From assembly GCA_963556255.1 (NCBI GenBank), contig OY744607.1:6621739-6685738 (forward strand): a DNA stretch of 64,000 bases, given 5' to 3'. Numbering within the stretch: the stretch's first letter is position 1; each line of letters begins with the position of its first letter. A model generated the notes under the pieces. The model did not search any database and was not told where the DNA came from. It was given only the letters and a program-made list of their open reading frames with translations. The position numbers and the translations under genes are program-made. Shown one piece after another: positions 11,530 through 22,867 of the stretch. The stretch comes from Allolobophora icterica. Lineage: Eukaryota > Annelida > Clitellata > Crassiclitellata > Lumbricidae.

Positions 11530-14500
11530 TCATGGTGCTTCTAGTTTTAGTAATATCCTACTCGTTGATCCAGCAGTATGAGAATTGTAGAAAAAAGACT
11601 GGGGGGGTTAGACCTTGATTCATGTGGAGTTTGGGTGTGCAATGAAGACTTTACTATGGGGTCCTAAGAAAGACTAGGGGGGTTGAACCCCCCAACCCCC
11701 CCGACAATTCTCACCCTGTGATCCAGCTTCTGGTTTAAGTTATATTTTAATTGTTGATCCCGCCTGTAGTTTAAATTATATTATGATCGTTGATCCCGCT
11801 TCCAGTTTTAATTATAATCATCGCTGATCGCGCTTCAGTTTTAATTATATAATCATCGCTGTCCCGCATGTGGTTTAAGTTATTTTGTTATCGTTGATCC
11901 CGCTTCCAGTTTTAATTATATTTTAATCGTAGATCCCGCTTCCAGTTATAGTAACATTTAAATCGTTGATCCCGTTTCAGGTTTTAGTATTATTTTAATC
12001 GTAGATTCCGCTTCCAGTTTTTATTATATTAGTATCACTCATCCCGCTTCTGTTTTTAGTTATACTTTTAACGTTGATCCCGCTTTCAGTTTTAATTACA
12101 TTTTAATCGTTGACCCCGCTTCCAGTTTATCCCGCTTCCAGTTTTTATTATATCTTAATCGTTGATCCCGCTTACAGTTTATCCTGCTTTCAGTTTTAAT
12201 TATATCATCATCGCTGATCCCGCCTCTAGTTTTAGTTATATTTCAAGTCGTTGATCCCGCTTCCAGTTTATCCCGCTTCGAGTTCTAAGTGTACTTTCAT
12301 GTTTGATCCCGCTTCCAGTTTTAATTATATTTTCATCACCCATCCCGCTTCCAGTTTTATTTGTATTTGAATCGTTTATCCCGCTCTGGTTTTTAAGCTA
12401 TATTTCAATCGTTGATCCCGCTTCTGGTTTTTAGGTTATATTTTAGTCGTTGATCCCTCTCCCAGTTTATCCCGCTTCCAGTTTTAAGTATGTTATCTTC
12501 GCTGATCCACCTTCTAGAGCTAATAATATTTTAATCGTTGATCCCGCCTTTCCGTTTTAATTATATTAGCTTCACTCATCCCGCCTGCAGTTTTAATTAT
12601 ATTTGAATCGCTGATCCCGTTTCCAGTTTTTTATATTTTTTAATCATTGATCCCGACTCTGGTTTTAGTTATATCTTAATCGGTGATCCCGCTTCCATTT
12701 TATCCTGCTTCCAGTTGTAGCTATATTTTAATGGTTGACCCCGATTCTAGTTTTTATTATATTTTAATCGGTCATCCCACTTCTGGTTTTTAGATATATT
12801 TTAATCGTTGATCCCGCCTCTGGTTTTAGTTTTATTTTAATCGTTGATCCCGCTTCCAGTGTATCCTGCTTCCAGTTTTAGTTATATTAAAATCGGTGAT
12901 CTCGCTTCTCGTTTTAGTTATAGTTTCGTCGTTGATCAAGCTTCTGGTTTTAATTATGATATCATCACTCATCCCGCTTCTAGTTTTAATTATTATTTAA
13001 TCGTTGATCCCGCTTCAGTCATATTTTATGATCCCGCTTCCAGTTTATCCTGCTTCCGGTTTCAATTATATTTTAATAGTTGATCTCGCTTCTGGTTTCA
13101 GTTATAATTTAATCGTTGATCCCGCCTCCAGTTTATCCTGCTTTCAGTTTTAATTATATTTTAATCGTTGATTCCGCTTTTCGTTTTAGTTTTATTTTAA
13201 TCGTTGATCCCGCGTCCAGTGTAGCCTGCTTCCAGTTTTAGTTATATTTTAGTCGTTGATCCTGCTTCTGGTTTTAGTTATATTTTCATCGTTGATCCAG
13301 CTTCTGGTTTCAATTATCATATCACAACTCAACCCGCTTCTAGTTTTAGTTATATTTTAATCGTTGATCTGGCTACTGGTTTTAGTTATAATTTAATCGT
13401 TGATCCCGCTTCAAGTTTATACTGCTTCCAGTTTTAATAATATTTTAATAATTTATCCCGCTTCAGTTTTAATTATATTTTAATGGTTGATTCCGCTCCA
13501 GTTTCAATTATCTAATCATCGCTGATCCCGCTTACAGTTTTGATTACATGATCATCGCTGATCCCGCTTGTGGTGTTAGTTTTTTAATCGTTGATCCCGC
13601 TTCTTGTTTTAATTATATTATCGTCACTCATCCCGCTAATAGTTTTAGTTATATTTTAATCGGTGATCCAGCTTCCAGTTTTAATTATATTTTAGTCGTT
13701 AAACCCGCTTCTAATTTTAGTTATATTTTAATCGTTGATCCCGCTACCAGGTTATCCCGCTTCCGGTTTTAATTATATTATCATCACTCATCCTGCTTCC
13801 GGTTTAATTATATTTTAATCGGTGATCCCGATTCCAGTTTTAATCATATTATCATGACTCATCCTGCCTCCACTTTTAATTATATTATCATCGCTGATCC
13901 CACTTGTGTTTTTATATTTTTTTTAAATCGTTGATCTCGCTTCCAGTTTTAATTGTATTTATATAGTTGATCCCGCTGTTGGTTTTTAGTTATATTTTAA
14001 TCGTTGATCCTGCTTCCAGTTTATGGTGCTTCCAGTTTTTATTATATTTTAATCGTTGATCCCGCTTTCTAATTATATTTTAATCGTTGATCCCGCTTCT
14101 GGTTTTAGTTATATTTTAATCGTTGATCCCGCTTCCACTTTATCCTGCTTCGAGTTTTAATTAAAATTTTATCGTTTATCCTGCTTCCAGTTTTACATTA
14201 TCATCACTCACGCTGCTTCCAGTTTTAATTATAGTATCATTGCTGATCCCGCTTCCTGTTTTAATTATAATTATTTTCATCGCTGATCCCGCTTGTGTTT
14301 TTATTTTTTTTATTTGATCAGGCTTCCAGTTATAATTGTATTTTAATCGTTGATCCCGCTTCTGGTTTTAGTTATATTTTAATCGTTGATCCTGATTCCG
14401 GTTGTTGGTGCTTCCAGTTTTTATGATATTTTAATCGTTGATCCCGCTTCCAGTTTTAATTATATTATCATCGCTGATCCCGCTTGTGTTTTTATTTTTT

Positions 14501-14690
14501 TAATCGTTGATCTCGCTTTCAGTTTTAATTATGTTTTAATTGTTGATCCCGCTTCTGGTTTTAATTATATTTTAATCGTTGATCCCGCTTCCAGTTTATG
14601 GTGCTTTCAGTTTTAATTATATTGTCTTCACTCGTCCGATTAAAATATAATTAAAGCTGGAAGCAGGATGAGTGATGATAATGTAATTAA
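11530..14690. repeat. 36-bp minisatellite, roughly 80 copies
   Basis: The unit contains TTGATCCCGCTTCCAG followed by TTTTAATTATATTTTAATCG, period about 36 bp, and repeats in one orientation almost to the right inverted repeat, with a few units in the opposite orientation at about 14640-14690. Some units are shortened to GATCCCGCTTCCAGTTTATC. Because 36 is divisible by three, short open frames such as 12844-13083 appear; they have no other sign of coding. Confidence 0.9.
11574..11718. mobile_element. hAT-type MITE (145 bp), TSD TGATCCAG
   Basis: Ends CAGTATGAGAATTGT and ACAATTCTCACCCTG, flanked by identical TGATCCAG repeats (11566-11573 and 11719-11726). It is inserted into a unit of the 36-bp minisatellite. 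The ends match those of the 478-bp element at 22382, so both belong to one family. Confidence 0.85.
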
Positions 14691-14886
14691 AACACCATCA
14701 TGTTGCCATATGTCTGTAGGCGAAAAGTCTGTAGACGAAAAGTCATGGTAAACGAAATGTTGGTCTGCCGAATGTCTGTAGACGAAGGGTCGTAGACGAA
14801 AAGTCTGTAGACAAATTGTCGCGAAACCGTTTTCGGCTTTTGCTCTCTTCGAATATCTGCGATCAGCTTTCCCATCATCTGCAGTT

Positions 14887-15356
14887 ACCATTGTCCATTC
14901 TCCTCCTTAGCCTCCTTATTCTCTTCTTCTTCCTCCTCCTCTTCCTCCTCCTTCTCTGCCTGCTTCTCCTTCTCTGCCTCCTCCTCCTCTTTCTCTTCCT
15001 CCTCCTTTTCTTCCTCCTCATCCTCTTCCTCCTCCTTCTCTTCCTCCTCCTTCGTCTCTTCCTCTTCCACCGTCTCTTCCTCCTCCTCCTATACCTCCTC
15101 CTCCTTCTCTTTCTCCTCCTTCTCTTCCTCCTCCTCTTCCACCTCCTGCTCCTCTTCCACCTCCTTCTCCTCTTCCTCCTCCTCTTCCTCATCCTGCTCC
15201 TGCTCCTGCTCCTTCTCTTCCTCCTCTTCCTCCTCTTCTTCGTCCACCTCTTACTCCTCCTTTTCTTCCTCTTCCTCCCTATCCTCATCCACTTCCTCCT
15301 CCGCCTCCTACGCCTCCTCCTCTTCCTCCGCCTCCTCCTCTCCTCCTATTCCTCTC
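14887..15356. repeat. Second polypyrimidine tract (CTC/CTT)n
   Basis: About 470 bp of C/T-rich sequence. Its start, CCATTGTCCATTCTC, resembles CCATTGTCCATCCTC at about 11200 on the other side of the foldback element, which suggests the two tracts derive from one duplicated segment. Confidence 0.85.
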
Positions 15357-15368
15357 TTGTGTTGACGC

Positions 15369-15782
15369 TTATAAATGCGCGCACGCTTCGTCGATCCCGC
15401 GTCCTGGATTCTGCATCGGAGATTCAGTCATCAGGTCCATCACTCGGACAGCAGCATCCGACTGTGCAGCATCAGCAGCAGAAACGATAGAAGCCGTCTC
15501 AAAAGCGCCGAAGACGCATACACGAACAGGTAACACAGACTCTATAATTAACACCATAGGCGTAATTTGTTGGTGGTACGAGGGGTATCCGTAACCCCCA
15601 CTTTTTGGACTGGGGTATCGTACCCCACTTTTTGAACAATGCCAATCAATATTGCTTCGGATATGCAAGAAATTGGTACTCCCACATTTTAGACCAAAGT
15701 TACGCCTATGGTTAACACTGTCGACAACGTAACTTGTGTGATTACGGACATAGTCGGAGATTTGATTCTGGGGATAACATGA
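15369..15782 (+). other. Possible open frame interrupted by a MITE
   Basis: If the hAT-type element at 15555-15710 and one target repeat are ignored, the + strand reads open from about 15376 to a TGA at about 15780 (roughly 80 codons), through segments such as SVIRSITRTAASDCAA and VTCVITDIVGDLILG. No domain is recognised. It could be part of an older exon or a chance frame. Confidence 0.25.
15555..15710. mobile_element. hAT-type MITE (156 bp)
   Basis: Ends CATAGGCGTAATTTG and CAAAGTTACGCCTATG. Flanks ATTAACAC and GTTAACAC agree at 7 of 8 bases. The same termini are found on the 1644-bp element at 5071, making this the compact form of that family. Confidence 0.8.
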
Positions 15783-15919
15783 TCCGTACACGATGACCTT
15801 AATTGGTGTGGCACCCATTCAAACGGGCAGCGGTGGTTAATGGCCTCATCCGATCAATTCATTGTAAAATTAGCACAATCGAGGCCGGACTGACACTAAT
15901 ACTTCTACACATATTGACA

Positions 15920-16022
<103 letters not shown>

Positions 16023-16376
16023 TTATACACACAGTATGTATATAAATATATATGCTTATATGTATTAATAATATAATACAACAGAAATGTAACCAAGTCT
16101 GTCACGAATAAAGTGTTACGCGCCTCTCATTTGCTGCTTCCAAATAATTGATATTTATGACCAATGACGCCATCGTTTACAAAATGGCGACATCCCGGCT
16201 GCTCCTTTAAATTAACGGCTTTAAACGGACTTAAACTAATTTACTTAGGTCGCCAAAACGCTGAAATGAAAGAGGTTAACCGGTTTAAACGGGCCAGAAA
16301 TATAACGAAGTGAAGTATTGAAACGGCCATTTGCGACTTGATTGCTATAGCGCCGATAAATAGACGGGATTAAACT

Positions 16377-16959
16377 CAGTGCTTTTTTTCAGTCGGAACG
16401 CGCCGGAACGGCGTTGCGGTGTCACGAAATAGAGTATCCCCCATACGTGCGTGTCCCCCTTAGCAAAATGGGGTATTCGGTTTAGTTTGCATTTTGGCGG
16501 TTTCTAAGTGTATTCAGTCGTACTGTTCGATTTATTGCATACATAAAATTTTTGAATTGCATATCTTTAGTTTGTACGTCGACCTGAAATCAATTTACTT
16601 TGTTTTTGGTGATTTTGACTGGAATTTCGTCGAGGCTATCGTGATGTGTATGACGAGGGGGATGGAATGGTTCATCCCACCGGATACTCTAAACCGGTTT
16701 ATTCCATCCGGGGGGATACGCTTTAGGGGGGATAGAATATCTCGGGACACCGGCACCTTTTTTCAGGTACTAAAAAATAATTTATTTATATTAATAATAA
16801 AAGCAATTATTTAGTTATTTTAATTTAATTTCAGTGTTTTGAACTGTTTTCAGTTTTTATTGAGACCCCTTCCAACCCCCAATCCAGTTTTTCTTGAGAT
16901 TCTAGCCCGTTCATAATTATCGCGTTCCGGAACCTTTTTTTTCCAGAAAAAAAGCACTG
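16377..16959. mobile_element. hAT-type non-autonomous element (583 bp), TSD ATTAAACT
   Basis: Ends CAGTGCTTTTTTTCAG and CCAGAAAAAAAGCACTG are inverted, with identical ATTAAACT repeats at 16369-16376 and 16960-16967. Subterminal GC-rich motifs (GCGCCGGAACGGCG on the left, CGTTCCGGAACC on the right) are shared with the 258-bp element at 46616. Confidence 0.85.
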
Positions 16960-17339
16960 ATTAAACTAATTTACTTACCGATAAATAATACCGCCTGCTC
17001 AAGTAAGGTCATAATAAATTTCACGCACATTGGAAATTCACTTTCAAATTGTTTTGAAACCGTTTTAGGGCTAGTAACTAGTATATAGTTATTATGTGAG
17101 CGCGGTATCTATAGCACCTTTGTTCGATAGTTGAAAGGCGAAAATCTACCATTTCTACCGCAGGAATCAGAAACCCTATAGGCAGATATCTCTTCATGCA
17201 GACAGGATGGGTGCGTTCTTTGTACTGTCTTCCGTCATTGTAACGAGAGTGAAGATGAAACGCGGACTCTGAAATGAAAGCCGTCTTCTGCCGACGGCGA
17301 ATCGTTCGGTTAAAGTCTTCTGAACATGACTTTCATGTG

Positions 17340-17690
17340 GAGTTTTCTGTCTGTCTGTCTCTCTTTCTCTTTCTGTCTCTGTCTGTTTCTCTCTTTGTCT
17401 CTCCCCTGCTCTCTCTCTCTCTCGCTATCTCTCTTTGTCTCTCTCCCTCTCTGTCTCACTTTCGCTTTCTCTCTCCTTGTCTATCTCTCTCACTCTCTCT
17501 TTGTCTCTCTCACTCTCTCCCTCTCTTTCTCTTTGTCTATCTCTCGCTGTTTCTCTTCTTGTCTTTCTCCTGCGCTCTCTGTCTCTGTCTCGTTCTCTCT
17601 CTCTTTGTCTCTCTCTCTCTTTGTCTCTCTCCTTCTCGCTCCCGCTCTCGCTCTCAATTTCCTTCCCTGTTTTTCTCTTTTGATCTAACT
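17340..17690. repeat. (TC)n-rich array
   Basis: CTCTCTCT and TCTGTCTC units with interruptions over about 350 bp. Open frames here are serine/leucine-rich artefacts. Confidence 0.9.
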
Positions 17691-17734
17691 TTTCATTTCA
17701 CTCCTACGACATGTGACTGCATGCCACACTGCAC

Positions 17735-17890
17735 ATACATATTTACATACATGCATGTATACCTAAATACATACAAACATGCATACAAATGTAGACATAC
17801 ATACATACATACATACATACATTCATACATACATAAATACATACATACATGCATGCATACATACGAATATACGTGCATACATACATATTA
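17735..17890. repeat. (ATAC)n microsatellite
   Basis: Tetranucleotide CATA/ATAC array with GCATG interruptions. Confidence 0.9.
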
Positions 17891-18049
17891 ACGTACAGTG
17901 TTTGCTTCGCATAGATGCCGGGAGAAAGCACTTTCCTATTGCAATGAGAGGCAATCAACTTTCTAATTACAGCGTATAAGCCAAGTCCTAACTGTTCACA
18001 GAACAACATGACAATGTCAATTACGAAACGTATTCATTACATACTGAAC

Positions 18050-18212
18050 AATCGTCTCTCACTCTCTACGTCTCTCGTTCTCTCTATTTCTCTGTCTCCC
18101 TGTCTCTCTGCCTGTTTCCCTCTCACTCACTCTCTCTCTCTCTCACTCTCTCTGCACGCCAATCTCTTTCTCTCTGTATCTCTCTCTCTCTCGCTTTCTA
18201 TCTCTTTCTCGC

Positions 18213-18246
<34 letters not shown>

Positions 18247-18290
18247 GCTCTCACACTCTCTCTCTCTGCACGTCTCTCCCGGCCCTCTCC
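18050..18290. repeat. (TC)n and (TCTG)n array
   Basis: CT-rich array including eight consecutive TCTG units near 18214-18243. Confidence 0.9.
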
Positions 18291-18516
18291 GTATTTTAAT
18301 TTTCGGTCATTAAGGAAGAAGTGCATGTAATACGACATCTCGACGAAACACAATAGGATACGGAGCAGCAGATTGCAAATACACAACGAAACTCCTGCCA
18401 AACTACAAATATAGAGAGATATACATTTATACATACATACATACATGCATGCGATACATACATAGAAAAATTAATGCACGCATGCATACTTATACAAATT
18501 CCTACATGCCTGCATG

Positions 18517-19611
18517 CAGTGATATTTTACTTCTAAAAATAATTCCTAATTCAGTTCTAATTCAGTTCTGAGCTCTTGAATTTTACTTCTAATTCTAATT
18601 TTACTTCTCAAATAATTTTACTTCTAATTCCTATTTTAGTTCTCAAATAATTTTACTTCTAATTTTACTTTTCCAAATAATTATTAATTTCCGTGCTGTA
18701 AAAGTACATACGCCTAGGCCTATGCAACGCTTGCAGAGAGAAGCACACCAAACCTGTCTCGAGAAAGAAAAAACCGTTTGAAGTAAAACAAGGGGTGAAG
18801 CTTTAGTCTTACAATGCTGGTAGGCTAATTTGGATTTTGAGTCGTGTGGTTATCATTAATACGAAACGAAGAATTGTCTAGTATAAGCGAAATCGGGTAG
18901 ACCCTACTGTGTGGTCAACCATATCCAAAACGATATGCAGTCGCTGATGGAATTCATTCGAGTCAGTCGGGAAGATCTAATGCTCTTAGGCTGTGCCAGC
19001 GTGTTACCATTCATCTATCCCCCTTCCAAGACTTATATTGCTTGCATTTCTCCAGCTAGTGCTGTTCCACAAATTCCATCATTTTCCCCGTTTAGTACTT
19101 GGCATGTAGATCTGCCTGCACATGTAGTTTCGTCGAAATGATAAACCCAAAATTGGGCTATCTCGCTTCCTTCCGGACAACATTCTCGATAAACTCGTAA
19201 TTTTACAATTTAACGATCAAACCCGAAATAAAATGGCGTATGAAACTGAGGTCGTTGGTACGCAATTAAGTGGGGACAGTTATTAGACAACGAAGACCAA
19301 AGATAATAGAAATTGTATGCGCAGCGTCTTCATCTCAACCGAAGTTTTCCAATGGATTTTGTTTGGAGCGCGTGCAATTTTACCGGTACTTGCCTTCGTC
19401 TCGACTTAAGCGCCACAAGAAGTAAAATGATTTTACTTCTGAAAATAATTCCTAATTTCGTTCATAATTTTAGTTCGGCAAATAATTCCTAATTCAATTC
19501 TTAATTTCGTTCTTTCTGCTGAAATAATTCCTACTTTTACTTCTAGTTATCGTTAACGAAATCATTTATTTTTACTTCTAATTTTAGTTTTCGTTAACGA
19601 AAATATCACTG
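18517..19611. mobile_element. hAT-type non-autonomous element (1095 bp), TSD CCTGCATG
   Basis: Ends CAGTGATATTTT and AAAATATCACTG form a perfect 12-bp inverted repeat. Identical 8-bp repeats CCTGCATG flank it (18509-18516 and 19612-19619), within (ATAC)n DNA. Both subterminal regions (18517-18690 and 19420-19600) contain many TTTTACTTCTAATT-like repeats, a possible transposase-binding array. A 76-codon frame at 18911-19141 is unrecognised. Confidence 0.85.
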
Positions 19612-19659
19612 CCTGCATGTATATATATACATAAATACTTACGATACATATGTACACAC

Positions 19660-20110
19660 GCGCATACATACATACATATTGACGTACCATACATACATGC
19701 ATACCGTATATACATGCACTCATACATACATACATACTTACATAGTTACATACATGCATACGAATATACATACATACGTGTATACATACATACATACATG
19801 CATACGATATATGCATCCATACATGCACTATTACATGCATACACACTTGAAACATACATGCATACACACTTGCATGCATACATACGATACATACATACAT
19901 GCATGCATGCATCCATACGATGCATGCATACATACATATGATACATAGACAGATACCTACATACATACATACATATATACGAACATACATGCATACATAC
20001 ATACATGCGATACACTCAAGCATACATATGATGCATGCATAAATACATACATGCATACATAATGCGATACATACATACGATACTTACATGCATACATACG
20101 ATACATGCAC
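19660..20110. repeat. (CATA)n microsatellite array
   Basis: About 450 bp of CATA/CATG tetranucleotide repeats with scattered interruptions. Confidence 0.9.
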
Positions 20111-20627
20111 ACACATACAGACAGACCGGAACAAGGTTGCAGTAGCACTGAAGCATAAATAGGATGACACAGCACACGGATGAAGCTTCACGCAAGGACG
20201 TTGTGTATTGTTGATTAATCACCGCAATGACGTCATGTCGGTTGCCCTGCACGCTAGACGGATATATAGCCACATTCAAACGCACACGTACATACCCTCA
20301 TGCATGCATAAATATGTACACAATGTATTCATGCATCGGCTGATGATTGGGCGTTACACTGGCGCTATGGTATCTGTTAATTACACACTCAACATATATA
20401 TTGCATTATATTGTATATGAGCATTCATGTGCATGCATGCTACATAAGCAATATTTACATACATTTATGCACAAACCAACACCCCTGTATTGTATTGTAT
20501 TGTATTGTATTGCATTGTACTGTTAATGAAAATGAGCATAGGCCTCTCATGCAGAGATGTCCGTTAATATATTCGCGGTTTTGGGTTTGCGGTTGAGAGA
20601 GAAATACGAATTGCTTTATTCTTCGGC
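20111..20627. other. Region upstream of the GPCR
   Basis: Holds a short (TTGTA)n run at about 20488-20515 followed by AGGCCTCTCATG, which looks like the reversed 3' end of a LINE. No confident promoter was identified; a 5' untranslated exon of the receptor gene could lie here or further upstream. Confidence 0.4.
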
Positions 20628-20629
20628 AG
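20611..20629 (+). promoter_or_regulatory. Candidate splice acceptor before the GPCR start
   Basis: A pyrimidine-rich TTGCTTTATTCTTCGGCAG ends in CAG 13 bases before the receptor ATG. It could join a 5' untranslated exon to the coding exon. It is judged by sequence only. Confidence 0.4.
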
Positions 20630-20642
20630 GACACCTGACACC

Positions 20643-21914
20643 ATGAATGCCTTCAACGATACCTCATTGCAGCGCAATGAAAAACATGATGTCACCACAT
20701 TTTTTCGTGCATCGAGTGACGTCATGTCGGACGCTTGGCTCCGCGCATTCTTCGTCTTCCTCTACGGCGCCATCTTTCTGCTCGGAATTTCCGGAAACTC
20801 TCTGGTCGTCTACGTTGTTCTCCGCAATCCCTCGATGCAAACGATCACGAATGTCTTCATCACGAATCTCGCCGTTTCCGACATCATGATGTGCTTGCTG
20901 GCCGTGCCCTTCACCCCGTTATCGGGTCTCCTGCAGTCCTGGGTCTTCGGGGAAGTGCTATGTCACGTCGTTCCGATGACCCTCAGCGTCAGCGTCTTTG
21001 TATCGACGCTCACTTCGACTGCCATCGCCGTGGACCGTTACTGTGTCATTGTCCATCCGTTCCGTCCTCGGATGAAGGTCGTCTGCTGCCTTCTGCTGAT
21101 CGTCGCCATCTGGACGGTGTCGGTGATCATCTCGCTGCCGCTGGCCATCTACCAGAAGGTGTCGTGGGACCCGGTGGGAGATGTCTTCCTGTGCCACGAG
21201 CTCTGGCCGACCATCACCGCCCGCCAGTTCTTCACGTTCGTCACTCTTGTGCTTCAGTACATCGTGCCCTGCAGCGTCATCAGCTTCTGTTACTGCAAGG
21301 TCTCCTTCGTGCTCGGCTGCCGCTCCAAGCCGAGTCTTGGTCTGGCGGGGACGAACCGTGACCGTATTCGGCGGGACATCCAACGGAAGCGACGAACGAA
21401 CAACATGCTGATCGCGATGGTTTCTATATTCGTCTGTTGCTGGCTCCCTCTGAACGTCGTTCACCTTACGACCGAGTACCTCGACGACATCGGCCGCTGG
21501 GAGTACTTCCTGCTCTTGTTCTTCGTCGCTCACGTCATCGCAATGAGCTCGACGGTGTATAACCCGTTCCTGTACGCCTGGATGAACTACAATTTCAGGA
21601 AAGAGTTCCGGCAGATTGTGCCCTGTCTCCCCGACCGAGCGTCGATGGGGCAACACCTGCGGAGTGCCGATAGCGACCGCAGAACGATAGCAACGGGTGG
21701 TTTGTCGACTCGACTGGCAACGCTGGACGCGACGCAGATTGCGATGAAAACCCGGCAGAGGTGTATTCCGTCAGCGGCCACCGCTAGTCTTTGCAAGAAG
21801 AGTGAACTGCGGCTGGCGACGGTCGTATATCGGGCGGACAGTCAGAAGGTCATCCTGATTCCGATGACAAACAGCTCGAATAAACTCGCAGGTTCACTCA
21901 ATGCACTGTGTTAA
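20643..21914 (+). CDS. Neuropeptide GPCR, NPF/NPY-receptor-like
   Basis: A 423-residue class A (rhodopsin-type) receptor in one uninterrupted frame. The N-terminus has an N-glycosylation sequon at N5. Seven hydrophobic segments carry the class A landmarks: GN at 51-52 (TM1), LAVSD with D80 (TM2), W100-x-FG and C107 before TM3, DRY at 131-133, W157 (TM4), C184 as disulfide partner in loop 2, P209 (TM5), CWLP at 266-269 (TM6) and NPFLY at 307-311 (TM7). Phrases such as MQTITNVFITNLAVSD, VPFTPLSGL and NYNFRKEF fit the invertebrate neuropeptide F / vertebrate NPY receptor group, whose members usually couple to Gi/o at the plasma membrane; ligand and coupling are inferred. Basic residues in loop 3 (238-251) and the C-tail are typical. 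The first ATG was chosen because it gives a normal extracellular N-terminus. A related prolactin-releasing-peptide or RYamide-type receptor is possible. Confidence 0.9.
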   Translation: MNAFNDTSLQRNEKHDVTTFFRASSDVMSDAWLRAFFVFLYGAIFLLGISGNSLVVYVVLRNPSMQTITNVFITNLAVSDIMMCLLAVPFTPLSGLLQSWVFGEVLCHVVPMTLSVSVFVSTLTSTAIAVDRYCVIVHPFRPRMKVVCCLLLIVAIWTVSVIISLPLAIYQKVSWDPVGDVFLCHELWPTITARQFFTFVTLVLQYIVPCSVISFCYCKVSFVLGCRSKPSLGLAGTNRDRIRRDIQRKRRTNNMLIAMVSIFVCCWLPLNVVHLTTEYLDDIGRWEYFLLLFFVAHVIAMSSTVYNPFLYAWMNYNFRKEFRQIVPCLPDRASMGQHLRSADSDRRTIATGGLSTRLATLDATQIAMKTRQRCIPSAATASLCKKSELRLATVVYRADSQKVILIPMTNSSNKLAGSLNALC

Positions 21915-22020
21915 ATTATTTTCTGTAATTGAAGTTAAGGATAATCGTTACTGTTTCAGTCACGTAAACCTGTGTGCACAGGCCACGCGAAATGAAGATG
22001 AATGAAACTTTCCTTTACAT

Positions 22021-22026
22021 AATAAA
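22021..22026 (+). terminator. Candidate polyadenylation signal of the GPCR
   Basis: Canonical AATAAA 107 bases after the receptor stop codon. Confidence 0.5.
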
Positions 22027-22257
22027 ATTACTACTATTGCTTAATTTTTTTCTGTCTGCCTCTCTAAGTTCTCGGGTTTATCGCCCGTTGATGTCGATCA
22101 CATGCTTAACTACCACACTGCTCACTGTCCCGCAGCCATTATTCAAAACGCAACTTGTGTGACCTTCCTGGTGATAGGCGATCCATCCTACAGACATTCA
22201 ATTTCCTTTCCAATTACTTGCTGCACGATGATCGCTATTCCTTATACCTGAGCGTTT

Positions 22258-22352
22258 ATGATCTACCCATACGCTGGTGATTAGGCTGGTATCCCGCGCT
22301 TGGCTTTCAAGTGGCGCTTTGAAGTTTGGAGTTTACGATTACGGTTCGATTA
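22258..22352 (+). mobile_element. LINE 3' tail fragment
   Basis: GATTAGGCTGGTATCCCGCG, then GTGGCGCTTTGAAGTTTGGAG and TTTACGATTACG follow the same order as the LINE end at 7227-7310. Confidence 0.65.
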
Positions 22353-22381
22353 CTGTCGCCACGATTATGATGCTTAAGATC

Positions 22382-22859
22382 CAGGGTGAGAATTGTCAAG
22401 AGTTGGAGGTTCAACCCCCCAGTCTTTCTTAGGGCCCCAGTTAAGTCTTCATTGCACCCCAAGGGGGTCATTTTCAACACCTCCACCACACCACACCCAG
22501 TTGTGCTAGTGTGATTATATTGTGCATATATTTTAGCATTTTCTTTCATAATTCCACCACACCACACCCAGTTGTGCTAGTATGATTATATTGTGCATAC
22601 ATTTTAGCATTTTTCTTTCAATATTCACTTTGTGGGTTATTAATAAATTAATGCTCTGGTTTATTGTAAGATTTGTGACCATGTGAACGGTTTACTAAAA
22701 AATTTGGTGATGTCATCACTAGACGGAGTTTAAGCATTCTATTGCATTTTTGAATTTTCTTAGTTTTCAAAATACGGATAAAATATACAACTCCGCGTGA
22801 ATCACACTCATTAAAGTCTACCTCCCCCCCCCCGTCTTTTTTCTACAATTCTCACACTG
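22382..22859. mobile_element. hAT-type non-autonomous element (478 bp), TSD TTAAGATC
   Basis: Ends CAGGGTGAGAATTGT and ACAATTCTCACACTG, flanked by identical TTAAGATC (22374-22381 and 22860-22867). The interior contains a 71-bp tandem duplication beginning CCACCACACCACACC (22483 and 22554). It is the longer relative of the MITE at 11574, in the opposite orientation. Confidence 0.85.
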
Positions 22860-22867
22860 TTAAGATC

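Larger units (their letters stand above)
11339..14828. mobile_element. Foldback (TU-like) element 1, with expanded inner repeat
   Basis: The left end (11339-11475) begins GGTTCCACGATAATTCGTC and the right end (14693-14828), read on the other strand, begins GGTTTCGCGACAATTTGTC. Both continue as tandem copies of the 15-bp unit TCGTCTACAGACTTT, giving inverted repeats of about 135 bp. Between them lie about 3 kb of a 36-bp direct repeat. Flanking TTTCTGGC and TTTTCGGC match at 6 of 8 bases and may be an eroded target duplication. A 145-bp hAT-type MITE has inserted at 11574. No transposase is present. Confidence 0.75.

Noticed and set aside
12844..14616. Repeated VDPASSFNYILI-type open frames
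   Set aside because: They arise because the 36-bp minisatellite unit is a multiple of three; they are broken by frequent unit-length changes and stops and lie inside a foldback element.
14816..15490. Long leucine- or arginine-rich open frames
   Set aside because: They are translations of the polypyrimidine tract in several frames, without a domain or splice context.
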